This document shows, piece after piece, positions 38,724 through 45,528 of a DNA stretch of 64,000 nucleotides. Source of the stretch: Claveliimonas bilis (GTDB taxonomy: Bacteria; Bacillota; Clostridia; Lachnospirales; Lachnospiraceae); the NCBI RefSeq assembly GCF_020892095.1, contig NZ_AP024845.1:2976001-3040000 (forward strand), written 5' to 3'. The stretch's first letter is position 1. The number at the start of each line of letters is the position of its first letter. The notes below the pieces were generated by a model. That model saw only the letters and a list, made by a program, of their open reading frames with translations. It had not been told where the DNA came from and ran no database searches. A program made the position numbers and the translations under genes.

Positions 38724-39345
38724 AGAATTAACTCTTGCCGCCCATCCTACTTCTATTGTATTTGCTTTTCTGGGATGTCTGGTTATTGTGCCGGCCTATC
38801 CATATACCGTCATCTTTATGTTTGGATGTCTGGCTCTTTATCTGACCTTACTCTATGCAAGGGAAACAAATGATACCTGGTATACATCCATTCTGCCTGT
38901 CACAAAGCGAGAAAACGTAAAAGGAAAATTTCTGCTGGCCGTCTCTTTGCAAATCTTCCAACTTCTCATCTCCATCCCCTGTCTTTTTCTCCGGCACATT
39001 CTGGGAGTTGGAAATAATCCGGTAGGAATAGACGCAACCGTAGCCTGGTATGGATTTGGTCTTATTATTTATGCTGTTTTTGATCTGATATTTTTCCCGG
39101 CCTATTATAAAAATGGGTATAAAGCCGGAAAAGCTTTCATAGTTGCAGCCATTCCCATGCTGCTTTTAATGATAATTGCTGAAGGATCTGTTCACTTCCC
39201 GGTCTTTTCCTATCTGGACAGCAGCATTCCCCGTGACCTTTTCAGACAGATACCTTTCCTATTGCTTGGTATCTTATGTTACATCACTTTTCTTATATTT
39301 TCCTATCGTATCTCTGTCTGCAGATTTGAAAAAGTCGACTTATAA
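38707..39345 (+). CDS. ABC-2 type transporter permease
   Basis: 212 residues with six hydrophobic segments and the ABC-2-like pattern YARETNDTWYTSILPVTKRE near residue 60. It forms the membrane part of the exporter with the ATPase before it. The substrate is unknown; the operon's regulator-first order suggests inducible efflux. Confidence 0.86.
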   Translation: MKLLYKELTLAAHPTSIVFAFLGCLVIVPAYPYTVIFMFGCLALYLTLLYARETNDTWYTSILPVTKRENVKGKFLLAVSLQIFQLLISIPCLFLRHILGVGNNPVGIDATVAWYGFGLIIYAVFDLIFFPAYYKNGYKAGKAFIVAAIPMLLLMIIAEGSVHFPVFSYLDSSIPRDLFRQIPFLLLGILCYITFLIFSYRISVCRFEKVDL

Positions 39346-39401
39346 AAGCCGACTTTTTGTGCTTTCCATTTTTCAAATTCTCCAACCGGATGATCTATAC
39401 T

Positions 39402-39980
39402 CTACACGCCTAAAATCCATAAAAAGAACAGAGTAACGACCGCTCCGATGACTCCTGCCCCGACAGTATAAACAATTGTCTGGTATGGTCTCTTTCCTTC
39501 TTCTCTTGCCTTTTCGATTTCAGTAAGGCTTTTTCCTTCCCAGAAAGCCACAATTTCTTTATATGTCTGAATATCCAGTTCTTTTTTCTTTTTTTCTACG
39601 AGAATGGAAAAATAAATTCCCAGACACGCGATCACGATCCAGATTCCAGCCCCTACATAGGACAGGAAGTGCACCAGCGGAACCGGAGTAATGATTGTTG
39701 CCAGCAGGAATATACTGAATATACCGCTTAAATTTTTGAAATTCTTCTGTTCTTCTTCTACAATTTGTTTTTTCATCATTGCGACATCTCCTTTGATTAA
39801 TTGATCTAAAGAGACGTTAAATGCTTCACTTAGCAAAACAAGACTATTAACATCCGGATAACTTTTATCATTCTCCCAATTTGAGATTGTCTGCCTTGAA
39901 ACGTATATTTTTTCTGCCAGTGCATCTTGAGATAATGACCTTTCATTTCGATATTTTTTAATCTGTTTTCCCAGTTCCAT
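39402..39980 (-). CDS. XRE-family regulator with C-terminal membrane segments
   Basis: 192 residues. N-terminal helix-turn-helix: YRNERSLSQDALAEKIYVSR, then QTISNWENDKSYPD. Two hydrophobic stretches form about residues 85-125 and one the last 20 residues, so the DNA-binding domain is membrane-tethered. Such proteins can respond to envelope state. Dyad repeats rich in TTTGACA at 40031-40106, just upstream, are likely operators. It ends convergent with the ABC permease gene. Confidence 0.86.
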   Translation of the reverse strand: MELGKQIKKYRNERSLSQDALAEKIYVSRQTISNWENDKSYPDVNSLVLLSEAFNVSLDQLIKGDVAMMKKQIVEEEQKNFKNLSGIFSIFLLATIITPVPLVHFLSYVGAGIWIVIACLGIYFSILVEKKKKELDIQTYKEIVAFWEGKSLTEIEKAREEGKRPYQTIVYTVGAGVIGAVVTLFFLWILGV

Positions 39981-40030
39981 TTTTCTGTCTCCTTGTAGCT
40001 CAAATTTAAATCAAAGGGAAAAGATCTGTC

Positions 40031-40106
40031 TATCAAACCTCTTTGACACCCTGCATTTCCCGGGTTTTTACCATTGTCAAATGTATTTGACAAGAGTATT
40101 TTGACG
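40031..40106. promoter_or_regulatory. Repeated TTTGACA dyads, likely operators of the membrane XRE regulator
   Basis: A perfect dyad TGTCAAAT-GT-ATTTGACA lies at 40075-40092; a weaker one (TATCAAA-CCTC-TTTGACA) at 40031-40047; a third TTTGACG half-site at 40100-40106. They lie 50-125 bp upstream of the regulator ATG at 39980. The assignment to that regulator is inferred from position. Confidence 0.55.
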
Positions 40107-40165
40107 AACTCTGTAAATAAGTTCTATAATCCTGTTGTTGGTTTGCGTATCTATGAGATATTATT

Positions 40166-40330
40166 TTATTTCTTGTCTCTGTACTTTTGGGTACCTGCCA
40201 CAGCAATGATAAACAAGATCAGCACCATGCCGCTGACGGGCAGGAAAACTCCTTTTACAAAATACAGCACCGCACATATAACCAAAAGAACGAGCATGAT
40301 AACCGATAAGGTATTAAAAAATCGTTTCAT
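40166..40330 (-). CDS. 54-residue membrane protein
   Basis: A short gene with two hydrophobic stretches (about residues 9-24 and 31-46) and a basic tail KYRDKK, giving a two-pass or hairpin membrane peptide. The ATG follows the alpha/beta hydrolase stop with no gap (TAAATG), and a GGGGGAAAA ribosome site lies just upstream, so it is translated as the last gene of that operon. No family recognised. Confidence 0.62.
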   Translation of the reverse strand: MKRFFNTLSVIMLVLLVICAVLYFVKGVFLPVSGMVLILFIIAVAGTQKYRDKK

Positions 40331-41089
40331 TTATTTTCCCCCTTTTAAAAAGATCTCGATAACTCCGGCTGCTTCTTCGGCGTTTGAGGCTATGGCAGGA
40401 TGCCCGCCATGTGGAAACATATAAACAGATGCCTCCGGAATAGAAGCCGCCATTTCTTTATACTCCTGTTCTAAATTTCCCCGGCACATCTCGTCTTCCC
40501 TGCTCCCTAAAAGCAAGACAGGAACTTTCAGCTCTTCCAATGGTTTCCGAAACAAAGGAGTCTTTTCCTTTGCGCACTGAAGCAGCGCCTCTGTATCAAG
40601 ATCGACTACTTTTTCCCAGTCCGCTCCCTGGCACCATTCATAGAACTGTCTGGCCTGAAGATCTGCTTTTGCTCCTTCTCTTTCTTTCAAAAGATTATCT
40701 GCAAAATGTTCATTGAGTGTCCGGCCGTCAAAACTGTCCGCTACAATTCTGTCAAATAAATCCGGACGCTCTAACGCCGCATTCATGGCCGCCCATGCCC
40801 CTCCGCTGGTTCCTGCCAGACTGACGCCGCGCAAATGTAAATGTTCCACAAGTGCAATGGTCTGCATTGCTTCATCAAACCACATATCCGGTGAAAATTT
40901 TTCTATTCTGTCAGACTTCCCATTCCCCAGAAAATCAATCAATATGCACCGAAATTTTTCTGAATATAATGGCATAAGAAGCTCAAACATTTTGGAAGAA
41001 GCGGTATTTCCATGTAGAAAAATAAGAGGTGTTCCCTGACCGTATTCTCCATAATAAACAGATTTTCCGCGATATTCAAAATATGCCAT
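40331..41089 (-). CDS. Alpha/beta hydrolase
   Basis: 252 residues with the oxyanion-hole HGN motif (IFLHGNTASS), the nucleophile elbow GTSGG in SLAGTSGGAWAAMNAA, and the catalytic His in FPHGGHPAIAS. Serine hydrolase of unknown substrate. It is followed without gap by a small membrane protein gene. It is divergent from the attenuated MFS gene. Confidence 0.9.
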   Translation of the reverse strand: MAYFEYRGKSVYYGEYGQGTPLIFLHGNTASSKMFELLMPLYSEKFRCILIDFLGNGKSDRIEKFSPDMWFDEAMQTIALVEHLHLRGVSLAGTSGGAWAAMNAALERPDLFDRIVADSFDGRTLNEHFADNLLKEREGAKADLQARQFYEWCQGADWEKVVDLDTEALLQCAKEKTPLFRKPLEELKVPVLLLGSREDEMCRGNLEQEYKEMAASIPEASVYMFPHGGHPAIASNAEEAAGVIEIFLKGGK

Positions 41090-41134
41090 TTACCTGCCTC
41101 CTTTCATATTTACATTTTCCCTTTCCTCCTCCAG

Positions 41135-41164
41135 TTGACAGGAATCTGCAGCCCAGCATATACT
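41135..41164 (+). promoter_or_regulatory. Sigma-A promoter of the MFS exporter leader
   Basis: Perfect -35 TTGACA (41135-41140), 18-bp spacer and -10 TATACT (41159-41164). Transcription would start near 41171, giving a leader of about 220 nt before the MFS start codon. Confidence 0.75.
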
Positions 41165-41198
41165 ATCATTAGTATATAAGATCCGGAGGTATTTGACA

Positions 41199-41234
41199 AT
41201 GTTATGTATTGCAATCGCTCCATGCAAAGTCTGA
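41199..41234 (+). CDS. Leader peptide of the MFS exporter (11 codons)
   Basis: ATG at 41199 follows GGAGGT (41185-41190) with ideal spacing and encodes MLCIAIAPCKV, then TGA. Its last codons (TGC AAA GTC TGA) lie inside the 5' arm of the long terminator stem, so a ribosome on this frame decides which hairpin forms. This is the arrangement seen in drug-inducible attenuators of tet(M)- and erm/msr-type genes. Confidence 0.7.
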   Translation: MLCIAIAPCKV

Positions 41235-41330
41235 GGACGTTGCATGGAGAGGCAGCGCAGTCATAATGCTTAAAAAGCAAAATTGCTGCGCGTATGGTCT
41301 GAAACGACCTGTCCTCAGACTTTGCTTTTT
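41218..41330 (+). promoter_or_regulatory. Transcription attenuator of the MFS exporter
   Basis: Three competing structures. (1) CTCCATGCAA (41218-41227) with TTGCATGGAG (41240-41249). (2) GCGCAG (41255-41260) with CTGCGC (41286-41291), plus an inner TGCTT/AAGCA stem. (3) A perfect 15-bp pair GCAAAGTCTGAGGAC (41224-41238) with GTCCTCAGACTTTGC (41311-41325), followed by TTTTT. Structure 1 overlaps and excludes structure 3. Ribosome stalling on the leader peptide would choose between terminator and read-through. Confidence 0.8.
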
Positions 41331-41392
41331 GATGTCCATATTTCTCTCACAAAATATTTGAAAATAAAACATCAAAGGAGCAAAGTATAACA

Positions 41393-42691
41393 ATGAAAAA
41401 TTTAATAACAGATTTAAAAACATTTCTAATTTTGTGGAGTACACAGTCACTGTCTCAGCTCGGCAGTTCCATGACAGGTTTTGCGTTGACTCTGTGGTTG
41501 TATCAGAAGACAGGATCCGCACTCCAAACAGCTCTTCTGTCCATTTGTTCCTATGCCCCCTATGTTGCTACAAGTATCTTTGCCGGTGCTTTCAGCGACC
41601 GTTGGAACAAGAAAAAAATTATGTTGGCATGTGATACTTTTGCCGCCTGCTGTAGTGTAATAGTTCTCTTTCTCCTGAAAGCAGAACTTCTTCAACCGGT
41701 TCACATGTATCTCTTAAATGCCATCAGCGGTCTGATGAATTCAGTACAGCAGCCAGCCAGCGATGTGGCAATGACAATAATTATACCGGACAAATATTAT
41801 CAAAAGGCAAGCGGACTGAAATCTCTTTCCAATTCCCTGATTACAATTTTTAATCCTGTGCTTGCCACAGCCGTATTCTCCCTTCTGGGAATGGAGGCAG
41901 TAATTTCTATTGATCTGACTACTTTTGCAATTGCCTTTCTGGCACTTCTTTTTAAGGTAAATATTCCTTCCGGTCAAGAAAGAGATTTCGCCAAGAAAGA
42001 ATCTTTTATAGAAACTGTCAGGTCAGGTCTTAGCTATTTAAACAATAACCGGCTCATTCTTACATTGATACTGTTTCTTGCAGGAATCAATTTTGTTGCA
42101 TCCGCTTTTGATGCAGTTCTTCCAGCTTTGATTCTTCCTAAAGCAAACGGCGGCGAGGCCATTCTTGGAATCGTCAGTTCCTGTGCCGGAATCGCAACTT
42201 TAGTCGGAAGTCTGGCAACTGTACTTCTCCCCGCTCCAAAGAACCGCATCCGGGTAATCTACCTTACGATGCTGTTTTCTCTTGGGACAGAGAATTTCCT
42301 TTTGTCATTTTCTGATTCGCCGATTTTATGGTGTCTTGGGCAACTGATTGGATGGTTTTTCGTTCCTGTAATGAATGCGAATCTTGATGTTATCCTAAGG
42401 ACATCCATTCCTCTGGAAATGCAGGGACGGGTTTATTCCTGCAGAAACACTCTGCAGTTTTTTACCATTCCTATAGGGCTGTTTGTAGGAGGCGGCATGG
42501 TAGATAAGGTGTGTGAGCCTCTGATGCGTTCTGTCGCTGTCGGTAGTTTGGCCGCCCGTCTGTTTGGAACAGGCAAAGGATCCGGTGCAGCGTTTATGCT
42601 CTTCCTTCTGGGAATTACTGGCGTTATCATATGTTTGATATTTGGGCGTATTCTTCAAAATTATACATATACAGATTATCCTGAAAATTAA
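41393..42691 (+). CDS. MFS efflux transporter (Mef/MFS_3-like)
   Basis: 432 residues with about 12 membrane segments. The N-terminus FLILWSTQSLSQLGSSMTGF and the following ALTLWLYQKTGSALQTALLS match the MFS_3 group that includes macrolide efflux (Mef) proteins; GAFSDRWNKKK is the loop 2-3 motif. A ribosome-dependent attenuator upstream suggests induction by a translation inhibitor, so a role in antibiotic efflux is likely but not proven. The gene is complete. Confidence 0.88.
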   Translation: MKNLITDLKTFLILWSTQSLSQLGSSMTGFALTLWLYQKTGSALQTALLSICSYAPYVATSIFAGAFSDRWNKKKIMLACDTFAACCSVIVLFLLKAELLQPVHMYLLNAISGLMNSVQQPASDVAMTIIIPDKYYQKASGLKSLSNSLITIFNPVLATAVFSLLGMEAVISIDLTTFAIAFLALLFKVNIPSGQERDFAKKESFIETVRSGLSYLNNNRLILTLILFLAGINFVASAFDAVLPALILPKANGGEAILGIVSSCAGIATLVGSLATVLLPAPKNRIRVIYLTMLFSLGTENFLLSFSDSPILWCLGQLIGWFFVPVMNANLDVILRTSIPLEMQGRVYSCRNTLQFFTIPIGLFVGGGMVDKVCEPLMRSVAVGSLAARLFGTGKGSGAAFMLFLLGITGVIICLIFGRILQNYTYTDYPEN

Positions 42692-42855
42692 ATCGAGCAA
42701 AGAGAAAGGGACAGAAACTCCTGCTTCCTCGAAATAATATGCTATAATAAACCAAAATAAATTATCAAAAAATGAATGGATTCTGTTCTTCCAGTCGTAT
42801 TATAAGTGAAACAGGTAAGATATATCTTAAATAAATGAGGTAGGAGGAATTAAGA

Positions 42856-43179
42856 ATGAAGCGGAAAATGAACAGAACAGTCGTGGGTATTTTAACGGCA
42901 GCAGCTGTGCTGACACTTGGAACGGCAAGCACATTTGCGGCTGGAGCGGAATATGGAAAGAATCCTGTAAATACTGGTGGTGACGGCGTTTGCCGCTATA
43001 TAGGAAACGCCTGCCGCTATATTGACGCAGATAATGATGGAATTTGCGACAACAGCGACAAAAATCAGCTTTGCCGTGAAAAATGTAATGAAAATTTTGT
43101 TGACGCCGATGGAGATGGAATCTGTGACAACTATGGCGCAAAACATGGAAGAGGATTTCGCGGCTGTCATAACAAATAG
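42856..43179 (+). CDS. Secreted protein with two DxDxDG calcium-loop-like repeats
   Basis: 107 residues. A signal peptide (about residues 1-29, ending TASTFAAG) is followed by two repeats with the core DADNDGICDN and DADGDGICDN. The spacing of Asp and Asn residues is that of a calcium-binding loop of the EF-hand, dockerin or thrombospondin type. There are also several cysteines (CRYIGNACRY, CREKCNEN, GCHNK) that may form disulfides. It is the first gene of an operon with an ECF sigma factor and an anti-sigma-like protein. AGGAGGAA precedes the ATG. The function is unknown; extracellular calcium sensing or binding is a guess. Confidence 0.75.
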   Translation: MKRKMNRTVVGILTAAAVLTLGTASTFAAGAEYGKNPVNTGGDGVCRYIGNACRYIDADNDGICDNSDKNQLCREKCNENFVDADGDGICDNYGAKHGRGFRGCHNK

Positions 43180-43193
43180 CAGGGGATAATTCA

Positions 43194-43676
43194 ATGCGGA
43201 GTGAGCAAGAGGTAACCAGAGCTATCGAACAGTACTCTGATATGGTTCGGCGGCTTTGTATGATACATTTGAAAAATTATGCTGATACCGAGGATATATT
43301 TCAGACGGTATTTTTAAAATATGTCCTCAGTTCGGCTGCCTTTGAAAATGAAGAACACGAGAAAGCATGGTTCATTCGTGTTGCAATCAATGCGTGTAAA
43401 GATCTGCTCAGAAATTTTTTTCACAGTCATGTCACATCACTGGATGAAATTTGGGAACATTCCACAGAAATGCAGGAGGATCACAGAGAAGTTTTGGAGG
43501 CCGTATTATCACTTCCGCAAAAATACAGAGAGGTTGTATATTTACATTACTATGAGGGCTGCACTGCTCCGGAAATCAGTCAGATTCTGGGGAAAAAGGT
43601 AAATACGATTTATACGCTCCTGACCCGTTCCAGGCAAATGCTTCGAGAAAAGCTGGGAGGTGAGGAATATGAATGA
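43194..43676 (+). CDS. ECF-type RNA polymerase sigma factor
   Basis: 160 residues. Region 2 has YADTEDIFQTVFLKY, and region 4 has LPQKYREVVYLHYYEGCTAP, then EISQILGKKVNTIYTLLTRS. It directs RNA polymerase to a small regulon, probably including its own operon. The stop overlaps the next gene's start by 8 bp (ATGAATGA), a usual sigma/anti-sigma coupling. Confidence 0.93.
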   Translation: MRSEQEVTRAIEQYSDMVRRLCMIHLKNYADTEDIFQTVFLKYVLSSAAFENEEHEKAWFIRVAINACKDLLRNFFHSHVTSLDEIWEHSTEMQEDHREVLEAVLSLPQKYREVVYLHYYEGCTAPEISQILGKKVNTIYTLLTRSRQMLREKLGGEEYE

Positions 43677-44442
43677 TAAAATCCGGCAAGCCTTTGATCA
43701 GGTACAGGCAGAAAACGAATTAAAAGACAAAACAAAAGATTTTATCTTCCAAAAGACAAAAGGATACAAACAGGAAAAGACTGCTAATTTCAAATACCTG
43801 GCATCGGCTTTTGCGTGCGTCGCCTTCCTTCTGATCGGCGGGTACTGGCTCTATTTTACTCCTACAGTGCAGATCAGCATAGACATCAATCCCTCTGTGG
43901 AATTAGGCGTAAACCGCTTCAACCGCATCATTTCTTTTGAAAGTTACAATGATGACGGGAAGGAATTAACGGACTCTCTCGATATAAAATTTATGGATTA
44001 TTCGGAAGCGGTAAACAAGATCATAGACAGTGAAGAAATACTGACATTATTGGAAAATAACGAAGTTATGACGATTGCCGTTGTCGGAACAGACAACTTA
44101 CAATCCGAAGAGGTCCTTTCCGATATGCAGTCCTGTACAGCTGGAAGAGACAATACCTATTGTTATTATACTCATTCGGAAGAAGTGGAAAAAGCGCATG
44201 AAAGCGGTCTTTCCTATGGAAAATACAAAGCATTTTTAGAGCTGCAAAAGCTTGATCCCACAATTACCGTTGAAGAAATTCAGAGCATGACAATGCGCGA
44301 GATCAGAGAGCGGATCAGCCAATTATCGGGCAATGTAGACGATAATGGAGAAAATAGCAGAAAGAATACCGGGACGGGCCGTGAGAATCATTCCGGAAAC
44401 GGCAGCAGGCACCGCGGCGCAAAGGGACGGAACACACAGTAA
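43669..44442 (+). CDS. RsgI-like membrane anti-sigma factor
   Basis: 257 residues. A short cytosolic N-terminus of about 40 residues would bind the sigma factor. One membrane segment (YLASAFACVAFLLIGGYWLY) leads to an outside domain beginning VQISIDINPSVELGVNRFNR, the RsgI-type middle domain signature. The C-terminal tail is polar (ENSRKNTGTGRENHSGNGSR). GGAGG precedes the ATG at 43669, which is preferred over 43660. It probably holds the sigma factor until an outside signal is sensed, perhaps with the secreted protein of the same operon. Confidence 0.87.
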   Translation: MNDKIRQAFDQVQAENELKDKTKDFIFQKTKGYKQEKTANFKYLASAFACVAFLLIGGYWLYFTPTVQISIDINPSVELGVNRFNRIISFESYNDDGKELTDSLDIKFMDYSEAVNKIIDSEEILTLLENNEVMTIAVVGTDNLQSEEVLSDMQSCTAGRDNTYCYYTHSEEVEKAHESGLSYGKYKAFLELQKLDPTITVEEIQSMTMREIRERISQLSGNVDDNGENSRKNTGTGRENHSGNGSRHRGAKGRNTQ

Positions 44443-44455
44443 GTTCCGTCCCTTT
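44421..44455. terminator. Hairpin overlapping the end of the anti-sigma gene
   Basis: AAAGGGACGGAA (44421-44432) pairs with TTCCGTCCCTTT (44444-44455), spanning the stop codon. There is no T-run, so it may be a bidirectional or Rho-assisted stop between convergent genes. Confidence 0.6.
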
Positions 44456-44473
44456 GGGGAGTGGAATGACGAA

Positions 44474-45315
44474 TCATTCTCCAAAATACTCTCTGATCTT
44501 TTCCATCCTCTCCACTTGGCTAACATGGAACGGACAACGGGAATCACAGTGTCCACATTGTATACAGTCTTTCGCCTTTTTATTAAGACTTGCATAATGG
44601 TATTTAGCCAGATCATCTCCGGTAAGTGCCAGATCATAATATTTATTAATAAGCCCCACATCCAGTCCGGCAGGACATGGCTGGCAGTGATTGCAATACA
44701 CACATGAGCCTTCTGCTTCCTGCGGCGCAAATGTTCCCAAAATCGAGTAATCCTTTTCTTTGGGTGAAGCATCAGTAAATCCCAAGATACGTCTTAAATC
44801 CTGACAACTTCTCACTCCTGGCAGTACTGTAATAACGCCTGGTTTATTCAGCGCATACTGAATACACTGATACTCTGTCAAAGCTTTGCCAAATGGGGAA
44901 GTCTTTGCATTCAGCAGCTGTCCGCCGGCAAAAGCTTTCATAACTGAAATTCCAACTCCCTCACTCTCACAGCGACGGTAAAGATTTTGTCTTTCATTCA
45001 CGCCTCCAATGGCATAATCGCCTTCTTTTTGATAATCATAGGCAGGATTGATACTGAACATCAGCATATCCAAAATTCCTGAATCTAACACCTCGTACAC
45101 CACGCTGGGCGTATGGGAAGAAAGTCCGATAGTCTGTTTTCAGAGCATTAAGCTGCCAGTCAACAGAGCGCTTGATCAAAATAATTGATTCCTTTTTCCA
45201 GTGCCAGTGTCATTACCGCTTCAATTTCCTTATCACCGGCAGCGCCAATAGAACTGGTACCCAGTCCGATTACACTGATTTCTTCCTCTCCATGAGGCAG
45301 TTTTCGATAGTCCAT
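44474..45315 (-). pseudogene. Aldo/keto reductase with ferredoxin-like tail, carrying two internal deletions
   Basis: Three pieces of one gene lie in three frames. The N-terminus (ATG 45315, MDYRKLPHGEEEISVIGLGT) runs to GINYFD. It then jumps to IKRSVDWQLNALKTDY in the +1 frame and again to IGLSSHTPSVVYEVLDSGIL in the next. About 50 and 35 residues of the TIM barrel are missing at the two joints. The C-terminus keeps CVYCNHCQPCP and CIQCGHCDSRCPF, two 4Fe-4S cysteine sets. Both joints fall on candidate 4-bp overlaps (GATC and TATC). No functional enzyme is possible. Confidence 0.88.
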
Positions 45316-45347
45316 TTCAAATTCCCTCCTATATATTATGTGGTGAT

Positions 45348-45490
45348 TTAAATCAGTTTTTCGGCATCTTCCCTGCTGATACAGGGCACTTCTTCCGCCA
45401 ATTTCACTGCAAAATCTTCCTCCAGCCCTGTATAGTGATTCATATATCCTTTCCGGTACAGCATCCGGATCAAAAGAAAAATTCCATAAA
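45348..45490 (-). pseudogene. Possible gene remnant upstream of the reductase
   Basis: An open frame ending TAA at 45348 reads FLLIRMLYRKGYMNHYTGLE, then EDFAVKLAEEVPCISREDAE. The composition is protein-like and gives a plausible C-terminal tail, but upstream it is closed by a stop and has no ribosome site. I do not recognise the family. It may be the 3' end of a deleted gene. Confidence 0.35.
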
Positions 45491-45528
45491 AATACTGTTA
45501 AATCTCTTTCCACGCAAACCAGGGATTT

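Noticed and set aside
40101-40130. Plus-strand promoter-like TTGACG-18 bp-TATAAT
   Set aside because: No plus-strand gene follows for 1.2 kb; the boxes are probably chance within the XRE operator cluster.
41202-41522. 106-codon frame antisense to the MFS leader and gene start
   Set aside because: It is the complement of the attenuator and the exporter's N-terminus; no independent support.
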